A DNA stretch of 64,000 nucleotides from Reticulitermes speratus. Taxonomy: Eukaryota; Arthropoda; Insecta; Blattodea; Rhinotermitidae. This document shows, one piece after another, positions 30,401 through 34,195 of this stretch (position 1 is its first letter; the number at the start of each line of letters is the position of its first letter). The notes under the pieces are model-generated. The model saw nothing but the letters and a program-made list of their open reading frames with translations. It did not search any database and was not told where the DNA came from. Position numbers and translations under genes: made by a program. The stretch is taken from the NCBI GenBank assembly GCA_021186555.1, contig JAJKFL010000427.1, forward strand, positions 22,865,238-22,929,237, read 5' to 3'.

Positions 30401-32851
30401 TTGTCTGTAGTATATACAGGGCATACACAAAAGAATGGTGCGGTTTCAAAAGTGAATAAAAAATTTATGTCTCACATTACACGGGCACAACATACACCTT
30501 CAGCGGCGGCAACTGTCCAAGTTTCTCATGCGCTACCAGCAGTTCGCTTCTCATGCTTACTGCCTGGCTGCGGGGCCAGTTTCAAAGATGGCGTTGCAGC
30601 AGGAGAAGGCTTTCTGTGTGCTCTGTTTTGAGGTGTCCAGATCTGTGATTACAGTGCAGCGTGAGTTTCGTGCATGGTTTAAAAAAGACGCACCACACAA
30701 GAATAACATAAGCAGGTGGTACCGACAGTTTGTAGAAACTGGATGCTTGTGTAAAGGCAAGAGTCCTGGTCGACCTGCACTGCAGGCCATTACAGCGGAC
30801 ATGCTACACCGGGTCTGGGATGAGTTTGATTACCGTGTGGATGTGTGTCGTGTGACCCAGGGTGCACACATTGAAGGATTGTAATTACCAAATGAGAAAC
30901 TTGGACAGTTGCCGCCGCTGACGGTGTATGTTGTGCCCGTGTAAGGTGAGAAATACATTTTTTATTCACTTTTGATACCGCACCATTCTTTTGTGTATGC
31001 CCTGTACTTCAGACTAAGATGTTTCCCTGCATAATGTTTCCAACATACTGTATGAGTGCCTTCTTGCATCTTAGTGTTGTGTGTGATGTGGTCTGCAGTC
31101 TTCTGTACATGCACTTGTTTTACTTTGTCTGAGTGATTCAAGGTAACAGAAGGTGGAATTTTATTGTATTTCACTAATGTGAATGAAAGAAAATGTCAAG
31201 GATCTTTCAGTTTTGGCTGAAAGGAATGAACAGGACTTAGGACTTCTGCAAATGTTACAACATGGGAAGGGGTAATGTAGGATGCTGAAACTGTATGTGC
31301 TAATACATCTTTAAAAAATATACAACTTTTATTTTAGATCATATTTTTGATGAATTTTGAAAACATTTTAGTTTACTAGGTATATTTTACCAGTTTAATG
31401 TCGGAATTGTACCCATAAATGGATCATGAGATTGTGTAACTGTTTATTATAATTCTTTGCTACCTTAACCGTATACAGTATGGTCTTATTATTGTGTCCC
31501 TGAGCATGGCAGCTGTCACAGGAAGTTAATCGCATATGAAGCCTGGCTAAACTGGGAAGGTAGTGTCCATTTTTTTCTCTGCAGTTCACCATACTTATCT
31601 CATAGCATAGTCTGTAAGTGCTGACTCCCAGCTTGTAAACAGGCCTCACACCTTCTGAAATTGTTTCTCAACATGCAACAGTTCTCTTGTTCTGAAACAT
31701 GAACAACTTGTTTTCAAAAGTTGCCCGTCAGTTCTTGCAATTAAAGTGAACTGCTTTCCATTCTATTGTTGTCAGTTTATTCTCTGAATAATGGCATTGA
31801 AACCATTTTAATGTAACAGTCAGAATTTGTTTAATTGAAAAACACATGGCATGTGATTTTGTGTGCACTTACTGCACTTTAAGGCATGTAAAGGAAACTT
31901 CATGAACTGCGTAGGTGTTTTTGTGAAAGAGCATCTGTTATTTTGGCTGTTTATCTTCATACTTAATACAAACCATGCCTTAACCAACAAAAATAAAATT
32001 TTCGTATTACATTTTTTTAGCACTGAATATATAAGTAAAAAATGTTCTACTGTTTTGTACATTGTTCTTTGAAATGGCATTATTAAGAAGGGATATTTTT
32101 TACAAATTGTTCTTCCACATTATTGCAAATGAACAATGTGTATTCAGCTGAATAAATTTCACAAGCATGCTGAGACCATCTGAAGTCTATTTCAAGTAAG
32201 AGATATGTGACTCTTAAGTAAGTACCTTCCCAGCTGCTCAGTTATAAGTGACAGTAACACAGCCATAATGTCACCAAAGAAGCGCATGTATACTGAGTTT
32301 GTATTTTCTTAGACTCAGGGATGTAATAATTTTACCTTTCTGTACAAAGCATATGAAAAGCCTGGAACCAGTGGGAACATACTTTTGCATAACTGTGTGG
32401 TGCATTTACATACATGCAGAGTGCCCAATAAAAACATTTTGTAGAAGCACGTACTTTAAAGATTGGGGGAGCAGATTGCTCAGAAACTTTGGCATCTATC
32501 AAAAAACACGATACAACATCCCAGACAGTATTCAGCAGTGACCTAAAAGAGAAACAGAATCTTGGTAACGATTCCAGGCTTTTCAGACATCTGCAGATGG
32601 AAGCATTTGAAGGACAATAGGCAGCATGTGTTCTTCCCAACCCTTAGTGTTAAGATATTATTAACCTTTGTTTCAGGAAATATTATCAGTGGGTGTGTCA
32701 TTCGCTGTACGTTTTAGCAGTCTTGACGCTAACTTTTGCTCCACTATCTCTTCATTATCTCAGCCCAATTGTAGCGACAGCTTTTGTATTAATCATACTG
32801 CATCAAGTAGTGGCTCCAGATTATGAAGAAAATCTGTCAATGGAGAACTAG
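1..32851 (+). CDS. PGAP1: GPI inositol-deacylase PGAP1, 14 exons, 5' partial
   Basis: PGAP1 removes the acyl chain from the inositol of GPI anchors in the ER after the anchor is attached to protein. I joined exons 1-104, 186-409, 630-914, 1814-1987, 2959-3218, 6483-6627, 9147-9415, 17068-17187, 17825-18016, 18494-18685, 22419-22581, 25167-25780, 29282-29383 and 32677-32851. Every intron is GT-AG, every junction keeps phase, and the total is 1006 codons including stop with no internal stop. Numbering from the first full codon, residues 1-204 form the alpha/beta-hydrolase domain with the GHSMGG nucleophile elbow (Ser108). Residues 205-526 are the lumenal region, and from about 527 come hydrophobic membrane segments. 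Only the N-terminus upstream of base 1 is missing. The vertebrate protein is about 920 residues; the extra length here lies largely in the exon 12 repeat loop. The introns hold most of the mobile elements listed below. Confidence 0.95.
186..409 (+). CDS. PGAP1: PGAP1 exon B, includes catalytic serine
   Basis: The acceptor TTTTTTCCAG lies just before. Residues 35-109 begin VRSLAS, continue through the [11 protein letters not shown] region and end in GHSM. The serine of GHSM|GG is the nucleophile elbow (GXSXG) of the lipase family. The intron splits the motif between M and GG; the donor is ATG|GTTTGT. Confidence 0.95.
630..914 (+). CDS. PGAP1: PGAP1 exon C, second half of lipase domain
   Basis: Residues 110-204 begin GGMVAKG, completing the nucleophile elbow. 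They include the [13 protein letters not shown] segment and [13 protein letters not shown], both typical of PGAP1. The acceptor is TGTTTGCAG and the donor is GTA|GTGAGT; both ends are phase 0. Confidence 0.95.
1087..1104. repeat. Poly-C tract; rest of 915-1319 is featureless intron
   Basis: Homopolymer C run in PGAP1 intron 3. I see no other element between exon C and the hAT element at 1320. Confidence 0.8.
1320..1755. mobile_element. hAT-type nonautonomous element, copy 1
   Basis: It begins CAGGCCTGCTCAACC and its other end reads, in reverse, CAGGCCAGCTCGATC. It is flanked by 8-bp duplications GTCTAGAG (1312-1319) and ATCTAGAG (1756-1763), the hAT signature. A diverged sister lies at 45790-46212, alignable over its whole length. 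No transposase is seen. Confidence 0.85.
1814..1987 (+). CDS. PGAP1: PGAP1 exon D
   Basis: Residues 205-262 contain [18 protein letters not shown], the most conserved stretch after the lipase domain in PGAP1. The acceptor is CTCCTTACAG and the donor is TTACAG|GTACTG. The hAT element at 1320-1755 ends about 60 bp before this exon. Confidence 0.94.
2024..2547. mobile_element. hAT-type nonautonomous element (CAGTGGTATTCAACC)
   Basis: Both ends match CAGTGGTATTCAACC as inverted repeats. The inner ends also share a GTACCCCC motif. Flanks GTCTAAAG (2016-2023) and GTCAAGAG (2548-2555) are an imperfect 8-bp duplication. It lies in PGAP1 intron 4 just after exon D and has no coding capacity. Confidence 0.85.
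2660..2870. repeat. Foldback element, family P8
   Basis: Inverted arms ATGCCATGTAGTTTGGTAGA and its mirror TCTACCAAACTACATGG surround an inner part with CTGAAGG, a stem (GAAG...CTTCC) and AAAAC. Related single or degenerate copies are near 19320-19420, 23650-23790, 43510-43620 and 46975-47120. Confidence 0.6.
2959..3218 (+). CDS. PGAP1: PGAP1 exon E
   Basis: Residues 263-348 start RTAGKRF in phase 0 after ...CTGTGTAG and end with DDKDWVFAC...EVRM, matching the WIFAC...MC segment of the lumenal domain. The donor is GTGAGT and the exon ends with two bases that form Cys349 with the next exon. The acceptor could be two bases later (TAGAG), but that breaks the phase. Confidence 0.88.
3370..3757 (-). 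pseudogene. Antisense LINE fragment, RT C-terminus
   Basis: On the - strand it reads [20 protein letters not shown] then [15 protein letters not shown], followed after a stop by [12 protein letters not shown]-like sequence with frame breaks. This is the conserved end of a non-LTR retrotransposon RT protein. Its 5' continuation is at 4215-4615; the two were split by the insertion at 3767-4205. Confidence 0.75.
3767..4205 (+). mobile_element. 5'-truncated LINE tail (GPKR family), inserted in antisense LINE
   Basis: It encodes remnants of [20 protein letters not shown] and a [16 protein letters not shown]-like segment. It ends with the family's common tail (ACTCTGCTCCATGGAGTTAG) and a (TTAG)n run. 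Exact 9-bp duplications AGTCATTTG flank it (3758-3766 and 4206-4214), so it inserted by retrotransposition into an older antisense LINE. Other copies: 17360-17540, 26728-27480, 34038-34215, 58225-58472, 60990-61399. Confidence 0.88.
4215..4615 (-). pseudogene. Antisense LINE fragment with YADD motif
   Basis: On the - strand, [20 protein letters not shown] carries the RT catalytic YADD, then [15 protein letters not shown]. It is the 5' part of the fragment at 3370-3757. It is truncated at both ends with a stop after ESKLS. Confidence 0.8.
4658..5264. repeat. 600-bp foldback element, family P1
   Basis: The two halves are imperfect inverted copies over about 300 bp each, with outer ends CTCTATCTATATGGTTATTT and its mirror. 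Each arm has a degenerate core (TTTCGGCC...GGCCAACGTCAG on the left, read in reverse) like the hammerhead-like motif of other foldbacks here. No ORF. Confidence 0.8.
5265..6482. other. PGAP1 intron 5 remainder, no recognised feature
   Basis: AT-rich with a poly-G run at 5909-5922. I see no exon or clear mobile element. Confidence 0.5.
6483..6627 (+). CDS. PGAP1: PGAP1 exon F
   Basis: Residues 349-397 read [15 protein letters not shown] and end [13 protein letters not shown]. The M-C..G..LS....LP pattern matches the family across the exon E/F join. The acceptor is TTTCTGCAG, the donor is ATG|GTAAGT, and the exon ends in phase 0. Confidence 0.92.
6885..6940 (+). ncRNA. Hammerhead-ribozyme-like motif, single copy
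   Basis: CTGAAGA (6893-6899), one extra T, stem GGCTCT/AGAGCC with loop ATA, GAA, then ACACATGT (ACA/TGT with a 2-base loop), and C at 6927. Flanking bases ..AAACC and GGGTTT can form a stem I with one mismatch. This is the type I hammerhead layout. The extra base after CTGAAGA and the short stem III are cautions. No inverted partner was found. Confidence 0.5.
7299..7345 (+). mobile_element. hAT-like terminus
   Basis: CAGTGGCGTAGCTAGG followed by GGGTGCCCAGGGCA is the usual start of a hAT family. The other end was not located, so this is a fragment call. Confidence 0.35.
7503..7638. repeat. Foldback element, family P2
   Basis: Arms TGTCAGGTGGTTAAATGG and CCATATAACCACCTGACA enclose paired cores. 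On the + strand CTGATGA (7576-7582), one C, AAGAAC, 7-base loop, GTTCTT, then GAAAC (7603-7607). The left arm carries the same core in reverse. The expected cleavage base is G here, so this copy should be inactive. Confidence 0.65.
7672..7983. mobile_element. hAT-type nonautonomous element with poly-A
   Basis: Ends CAGCCGTTTTTAAC and (reverse) CAGGGTTCTTAAGC are imperfect inverted repeats with GGGGTCC motifs inside. Flanks TTGTACAT (7664-7671) and TTGTATGT (7984-7991) are an 8-bp duplication. A run of 18 A sits at 7952-7969. Confidence 0.75.
8160..8290 (-). pseudogene. Degenerate LINE tail
   Basis: On the - strand, [19 protein letters not shown] resembles the [20 protein letters not shown] segment of LINE tails in this window. 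It is strongly diverged; the call rests on this segment only. Confidence 0.4.
8455..8527. repeat. Double nested palindrome
   Basis: Two 22-bp near-perfect palindromes, 8459-8480 and 8500-8521, differ only at the centre (ATGGTTTAAT[T/G]C...). The whole stretch is again palindromic (TTGGATGG...CCATCCAA). It abuts the insertion site of the foldback at 8542. Confidence 0.85.
8542..8754. mobile_element. Foldback element, family P3, copy 1
   Basis: It starts TTTTCAGGCTTCTGCCGCGA and is a near-perfect inverted repeat around about 8651. A 10-bp duplication AAAAGAGTTG (8532-8541, 8755-8764) flanks it. The right arm carries GTGAAGA, T, GGGAC...GTCC and GAAACGTC, a hammerhead-like core with a mutated first base. 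Copies 2 and 3 are at 25851-26123 and 63664-63826. Confidence 0.85.
9147..9415 (+). CDS. PGAP1: PGAP1 exon G, lumenal domain
   Basis: Residues 398-486 run from [10 protein letters not shown] to the [17 protein letters not shown] segment, which corresponds to the conserved lumenal PWS.ED motif. The acceptor is TTTTACAAG and the donor is AAC|GTGAGT. Two bases are left over and are completed by exon H at 17068, across a 7.65-kb intron. Confidence 0.93.
9460..9700 (+). mobile_element. SINE family 1, diverged
   Basis: It has a tRNA-like head (GCAGTATAGTGACTGAG ... GGAGTTCAGTTCCC). The body ends CCATCTGAAGCTGAAGGTTA and GGCTGTAGCTATA, aligned with better copies such as 14663-14949. Confidence 0.55.
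9715..10480 (+). pseudogene. 5'-truncated LINE (family A), RT C-terminus
   Basis: It encodes [53 protein letters not shown], then after a frameshift near 10120 [40 protein letters not shown], and ends [14 protein letters not shown]-stop. This is the end of a non-LTR RT protein; catalytic motifs are missing through truncation. The last 39 bp are the source of the array at 52345-52735. Confidence 0.88.
10786..11071 (-). mobile_element. SINE family 1, full length
   Basis: Reversed, it starts GGGCCAGGATAGCGTAGTTG, a tRNA-like A box, with GATCGAATTCC as B box. It continues CAGGACC...GGGCCCACCCAGCCTCC and CTAGATGG, and ends near GGGCGAACTTCACC. It abuts a family 2 SINE. Confidence 0.8.
11072..11390 (-). 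mobile_element. SINE family 2
   Basis: The reversed head reads GGCACAGTTGGTTGAGGCAC with GGGTTCAATTCCTG as B box, clear RNA polymerase III promoter parts. The body matches copies at 54405-54715 and 55165-55430 (GAGTACCAGG, GCACATGAAGGTGGTAAGG). Confidence 0.8.
11688..12058 (+). pseudogene. Tigger/pogo-like transposon fragment
   Basis: Start AGTAAAACCTCATTAATCC resembles Tigger-type termini, and GATAATCCAG recurs 80 bp on. The reading frame at 11830-12030 (LRDMFKNA...PTPSTSSPV...[15 protein letters not shown]) looks like the acidic tail of a Tigger transposase. It appears cut off by the LINE that starts near 12060. Confidence 0.5.
12089..12360 (+). mobile_element. SINE family 3 (tRNA-Leu-like head)
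   Basis: The head GTGGCCATGCGGTCTAAGGC and GTGGGTTTGAATCCCACCGG give A and B boxes like tRNA-Leu/Ser. The 3' end is poly-A (from 12348). It is flanked by AGGGTTGCAAG (12078-12088 and 12361-12371), an exact 11-bp duplication, so it inserted into the leader of LINE B. A second copy is at 59850-60115. Confidence 0.92.
14663..14949 (+). mobile_element. SINE family 1, nested in LINE B
   Basis: It is flanked by CTTGATTGTATC (14651-14662) and CTTGATTGTGTC (14950-14961). Removing it restores the LINE frame [17 protein letters not shown]. Head GATAACATAGTCGGTAT, B box GGATCGAATCC. The tail ends GAGAAATTTACCTTTAC. Confidence 0.93.
15860..16324. other. PGAP1 intron 7, unassigned
   Basis: No recognised element. 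A short palindrome GGTAGTG...CACTACC lies at 16203-16223 and the DNA becomes GC- and CpG-rich from there to about 16850, unlike its AT-rich surroundings. Confidence 0.5.
16325..16579 (-). CDS. Unrecognised basic ORF in CpG-rich island, probably transposon-derived
   Basis: An 84-residue frame starts [20 protein letters not shown]. It holds [17 protein letters not shown], a short basic helix seen at the N-terminus of several transposon-encoded proteins, and then a low-complexity AS-rich end. The surrounding 16200-16850 is CpG-rich. I cannot name a family. It may be the remaining start of a larger transposon ORF; it is antisense within a PGAP1 intron. Confidence 0.35.
   Translation of the reverse strand: MSKYLESKKVNAYRKRLQSERRINEESKNAPMTAAERMRRMRQRRQVEASSSRADAATPDASSQANGNLHFFGNVLQISQHCQK
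17068..17187 (+). CDS. PGAP1: PGAP1 exon H (40 codons, short)
   Basis: Residues 487-526 read [16 protein letters not shown]...[13 protein letters not shown]. It was found by reading for the segment missing between exons G and I. It follows TTCTTTGCAG, ends at GAG|GTGAGA, and both phases fit (T completed by its first base, R shared with exon I). It is flanked by intron DNA full of LINE and SINE insertions, so a simple ORF scan would miss it. Confidence 0.9.
17270..17540 (+). mobile_element. tRNA-like sequence followed by degenerate GPKR LINE tail
   Basis: GGTTGGTCTAGTGGTAAC at 17286-17303 looks like a tRNA/SINE A box, but the B box is weak. From 17360, GGCCACTTGG...ATTATATTAAAATGG and TTCCATAAAATGC...AGAAGGACTGTGCC match the LINE tail at 3767-4205 with many changes. 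Confidence 0.45.
17825..18016 (+). CDS. PGAP1: PGAP1 exon I, first membrane region
   Basis: Residues 527-590 include [20 protein letters not shown], matching the start of the membrane half of PGAP1 (conserved VRFY/H...LP). The acceptor is AAAATTTCAG and the donor is GCT|GTGAGG. Confidence 0.92.
18190..18370 (+). mobile_element. SINE family 1, partial
   Basis: The middle part only: GACTGGCTGTGGAGCTCACC, CCAGTAGGTACAGGACTCTT and ATCTAGTGCTGAGGTTCAGA align with the family body. The tRNA-like head is not recognisable. Confidence 0.6.
18494..18685 (+). CDS. PGAP1: PGAP1 exon J, membrane segments
   Basis: Residues 591-654 contain [19 protein letters not shown] and then a hydrophobic run, aligning with the family's LPELDAVIL region. 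The acceptor is TGCTTCACAG and the donor is TGAG|GTAATC. Confidence 0.92.
18791..19168. repeat. 378-bp near-perfect foldback, family P4
   Basis: Arms TTGTGAACCACTTGTTTCTA and its complement run inward through AT-rich DNA to a GC-richer core. The core reads GACTAGCTTAATCAACAGGA on one side and its complement on the other, with a centre near 18977. Each arm has GGAAGA...TCTTCC followed by GAAAC(G/A)TAGTGAA, again the hammerhead-like stem II plus GAAA. It lies in PGAP1 intron 10. Confidence 0.88.
19455..20749 (+). pseudogene. Degraded mariner-like transposon, split by foldback P5
   Basis: Termini AGAGCCAAAAGTTTAGGGAC and, reversed, GTGTGAGCCAAAAGTTTCTG match, and the right end is followed by TA. 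MADLKKQ starts at 19662. After the insert the frame relics [42 protein letters not shown] and [12 protein letters not shown] follow the order of a mariner transposase (HTH through the first catalytic D region), with many frame breaks. It is ancient and inactive. Confidence 0.75.
19683..20054. mobile_element. Foldback element, family P5, copy 1
   Basis: It is flanked by 12-bp duplications CTGAAGAAACAG (19671-19682) and CTGAAGAAATAG (20055-20066), so it inserted into the mariner ORF as a 372-bp unit. The two halves are inverted copies (ACTGTTAATGGTTTTAAACT near the middle). Each arm has the hammerhead-like core, here damaged. The better copy is at 45235-45440. Confidence 0.88.
20752..21790. other. 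PGAP1 intron 10, nothing recognised
   Basis: AT-rich unique-looking sequence without exon-like ORFs or terminal repeats. Confidence 0.5.
21796..22031. mobile_element. piggyBac-like MITE, copy 1
   Basis: It is flanked by TTAA at 21792-21795 and 22032-22035 and starts CCTTTTAATGACCTGCG with a CpG palindrome GTTCGCGTATGCGAACGC. It aligns over its whole length with 22699-22936. Confidence 0.75.
22195..22250 (+). ncRNA. Degenerate hammerhead-like core
   Basis: CCCTGAAGATGGC...GGCC followed by AATAGATGTTGAAAAC. CTGAAGA, the extra T and a GGC/GCC stem are there, but GAAA directly after the stem is lost. Confidence 0.3.
22419..22581 (+). CDS. PGAP1: PGAP1 exon K, membrane segments
   Basis: Residues 655-709 include [20 protein letters not shown], equivalent to the family's STTCGAL membrane helix. 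The acceptor is CATTTCACAG and the donor is TCAAG|GTACAG; the exon ends in phase 0. Confidence 0.92.
22699..22936. mobile_element. piggyBac-like MITE, copy 2
   Basis: TTAA at 22695-22698 and 22937-22940. The start CCTTTTGAAGACTTGCG and inner blocks such as TCTGTTTTATTTTCCACAAA are shared with 21796-22031. It lies about 115 bp after PGAP1 exon K. Confidence 0.75.
23075..23350 (+). mobile_element. SINE family 1
   Basis: It has a diverged tRNA-like head (GGACTGCGTGGCTGAGGAAT), then GACTGGCTCTGGGGCCTACC, GTGGGTACCACGGGCTC and CATCTAGTGCTGAAGTTAAG, ending GGAGAGCTTTATC. Confidence 0.7.
23440..23655 (-). mobile_element. SINE family 4
   Basis: Reversed, CTCAGGCAGCTAGTTGCTGG and GGGTTCACGCTC are A- and B-box-like, then CAACAAAGTGACACTGGGGC and CTCTCCACTAATGCTGC. 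It aligns with 44550-44760. Confidence 0.65.
24197..24405. repeat. Trinucleotide microsatellite, ending in (ACT)n
   Basis: Mixed ACC/ATG/ACA triplets from 24197 lead to an almost pure (ACT)n run at about 24350-24402, in PGAP1 intron 11. A 137-residue Thr-rich frame across it is an artefact. Confidence 0.9.
25167..25780 (+). CDS. PGAP1: PGAP1 exon L with acidic repeat loop
   Basis: Residues 710-913 begin [12 protein letters not shown] basic RRQKKR patch precedes eight copies of a 7-residue repeat (A-S-E-E-Q-Q plus one variable residue). A long acidic Ser/Thr-rich linker follows, then a membrane segment ([20 protein letters not shown]) matching the conserved region before HNYR. Phase fits both neighbours. 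The loop replaces a basic, shorter loop in vertebrates and looks lineage-specific. Confidence 0.93.
25248..25415 (+). repeat. Coding 21-bp minisatellite, 8 units, in PGAP1
   Basis: Eight tandem 21-bp units encode [G/R/K]-A-S-E-[E/D]-Q-[Q/H/E], residues 737-792 of the partial protein. Units 1-2 (G,R) and 5-6, 7-8 suggest higher-order duplication. Being a multiple of 3, the array keeps frame and can change copy number without breaking the gene. Confidence 0.95.
25851..26123. mobile_element. Foldback element, family P3, copy 2
   Basis: A 12-bp duplication AAGGCTTGCTTT flanks it (25839-25850, 26124-26135). It starts GATTTCAGGCTTCCGCCACG and folds on itself around 26003 with very few mismatches. 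The right arm has TTGAAGA, T, GGGAC...GTCCC, GAAACGTC and GGTAAA. It sits 70 bp downstream of PGAP1 exon L. Confidence 0.9.
26380..26705 (-). pseudogene. Mariner transposase C-terminal remnant
   Basis: On the - strand, frames read [24 protein letters not shown]-like, HFDDMEHR and [12 protein letters not shown]. They follow the order of the mariner C-terminus ([15 protein letters not shown]...W.KC...G.YFEGD). Frame breaks abound. A LINE tail was inserted next to it at 26728. Confidence 0.6.
26728..27480 (-). pseudogene. LINE (GPKR family), longest copy in window
   Basis: On the - strand: [115 protein letters not shown] and [11 protein letters not shown]-stop, with a frameshift near 27130. It ends in the family 3' tail and (TTAG)n (26728-26745 on +). 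It starts inside the RT C-terminal part, so it is 5'-truncated. Confidence 0.88.
27840..28970 (+). pseudogene. Degraded pogo/Tigger (DDE_1) transposase
   Basis: Fragments in order: [32 protein letters not shown] (first catalytic D in GNADETP), [31 protein letters not shown] (second D), CIVIIPEGM and [15 protein letters not shown]. This is the CENP-B/jerky-type DDE superfamily. It has stops and frameshifts throughout, within PGAP1 intron 12. Confidence 0.8.
29282..29383 (+). CDS. PGAP1: PGAP1 exon M
   Basis: Residues 914-947 read [19 protein letters not shown], matching the NPDP motif and following helix of PGAP1. The acceptor is CTTTCCCAG and the donor is CTT|GTAAGT. It shares Arg913 with exon L and Leu948 with exon N. 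Confidence 0.93.
29731..29946. repeat. Foldback element, family P7
   Basis: Inverted arms GTTTTTATAAAAG...GGGCTTATAAC and mirror. The right arm reads TTGACGA, T, GACTC, gatt, GAGTC, then CAAATGTGT; the left arm has the same in reverse (AATGATGACC...GGGTCAAAC). The layout is that of the other foldback cores but GAAA is CAAA/AAA. Confidence 0.6.
30200..30364. mobile_element. piggyBac-like MITE, second family, copy 1
   Basis: TTAA at 30196-30199 and 30365-30368. Blocks GCTGGTCTCTAAAATGT, CAATTTGAATGTCCATG and GGCCATCAAGAGATA are shared with 40265-40455. Confidence 0.7.
30417..31004 (+). mobile_element. Internally deleted mariner-like element with intact short ORF
   Basis: It begins CAGGGCATACACAAAAGAAT and ends with its complement; the inverted repeats run some 80 bp with TA on both sides (30415-30416, 31005-31006). 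The ORF 30588-30884 keeps the start of the transposase ([43 protein letters not shown]) fused to its end ([20 protein letters not shown]). The catalytic middle is missing, and no stop interrupts the 98-residue product. It lies in the last PGAP1 intron. Confidence 0.9.
30588..30884 (+). CDS. Deleted transposase: helix-turn-helix fused to C-terminal tail
   Basis: The ORF has 98 codons. Residues 1-60 resemble the DUF4817-type HTH of insect mariner relatives ([20 protein letters not shown], then K-SPGRP). The last 20 residues match the usual C-terminus of the same proteins ([14 protein letters not shown]). It could bind DNA but has no DDD core. Whether it is transcribed is unknown. Confidence 0.65.
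   Translation: MALQQEKAFCVLCFEVSRSVITVQREFRAWFKKDAPHKNNISRWYRQFVETGCLCKGKSPGRPALQAITADMLHRVWDEFDYRVDVCRVTQGAHIEGL
32677..32851 (+). CDS. PGAP1: PGAP1 terminal exon
   Basis: Residues 948-1005 start [20 protein letters not shown] after TTTGTTTCAG. They form the last hydrophobic helices and end EENLSMEN, stop TAG at 32849-32851. Leu948 is completed by its first base from exon M. Confidence 0.92.
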
Positions 32852-32890
32852 TTGTCTTCTTCCATCACTGTTACAGAAGAATAAATTATT
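32852..32890 (+). promoter_or_regulatory. PGAP1 3' UTR with poly(A) signal
   Basis: AATAAA lies at 32880-32885, about 30 bp after the stop. Another AATAAA is near 33620, so a longer 3' UTR is possible. Choice between them cannot be made from sequence. Confidence 0.5.
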
Positions 32891-33870
32891 TATATTTTAC
32901 ACTAGAAACGAATCTAGTCTTTTGCAATTAAAGTACTTAAGATGACATTAGATTGAATGGGAGTGGACAAATATTATAAATCCAATATGTCCTTGTTCTT
33001 GTAAAAAATTTTGTCCAGCTCTGTCTCCTGTCATGATGCATAAATATGAAATTTGCTGTGGTTAGTAATTGAAATGAGAAGCAAATATGAGAATGCTGAT
33101 GGCATGTGTTTTATGATCATGTAAAAAATAGTATGTATGTCTGTTATAACAAAAGATTATTATTTATAGTGTGATAGTAGAAGTATTCAACTAAACTGTC
33201 GTAAATATAGGAAATGAGAATTTGCAGTAATTTTGATAGTTAAAGATGATTGACGTTTTATATACTTGTGAACAAATAACATGAATACAACAGAATCCTG
33301 TTAAAAGGTTATGAAATGGACTAGCAAATTTAAATTTTACATATGTGAGAATTCTCAAAGAAATGTGAATTGGGTTCAAAATTCAAAAGTTTAACTTTAA
33401 AATGAAAAAATTCATGATTATTTTTGTAGTTTATTTTACATATTTTATAAAATGTTTGTGACATCTTGTGGATTCATTGTATTTTAGTTGTATTTCATTT
33501 TGTCAACTTGCTGTGCTACAGTCTCTATAAAAATACTTTCAGGAGTTAGCTGTATTAATACCAGTGCCTCTTTCAGGTAGTACGCAGTGGCACTTGGCAT
33601 CAGTGTCCTTCCTCCAAAAATAAAAGAACCGTTATTAAAAATAAACCAGTAGTGTTTTTGGAAACTTTTTGCATATTGGTCAATATTTCACATGTTTTTA
33701 GTATTAAATGTACGATGGAGTTAAAAAAATAAGGTACGACCTTGTCTCATGTAAAGTAGCATCATACAGCCTTGGGTTTCTCCATGTAATGGGGATGTGT
33801 GGATTGTCTGTGTTGTCATACAACCATGCAAGGACATGGTAATTGTGTAATTTCACTGTGAAGTCGTTTT
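32891..33870. other. Downstream of PGAP1, no recognised feature
   Basis: AT-rich; includes possible alternative AATAAA sites (for example near 33620). I see no gene or repeat I can name. Confidence 0.5.
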
Positions 33871-33874
33871 AAAG

Positions 33875-34161
33875 ATGGCGGGCCTACTAGAAACATGCTC
33901 GAATGTCGAAGTACGCAGTATGATTCAATTTTTGCGTGTGAAGGGTGTCATACTGGTGGAAATTTGTTGCCAGCTGTTGGAGGTATACAGAGAATGTGTA
34001 GTGTCATGACAACAGGTATGTATATGGAGCAGTGATTTTGACAGGGACAGGTGGTGGGCTCTTGTTAGTGCAGTAATGAACCTTCTGGTTCCATAAAAGA
34101 CAGGGAATTACTTGACTAGTTGAGGACCTGTTAGCTTTTCAGGAAGGACTCTGCTCTATGA

Positions 34162-34195
<34 letters not shown>

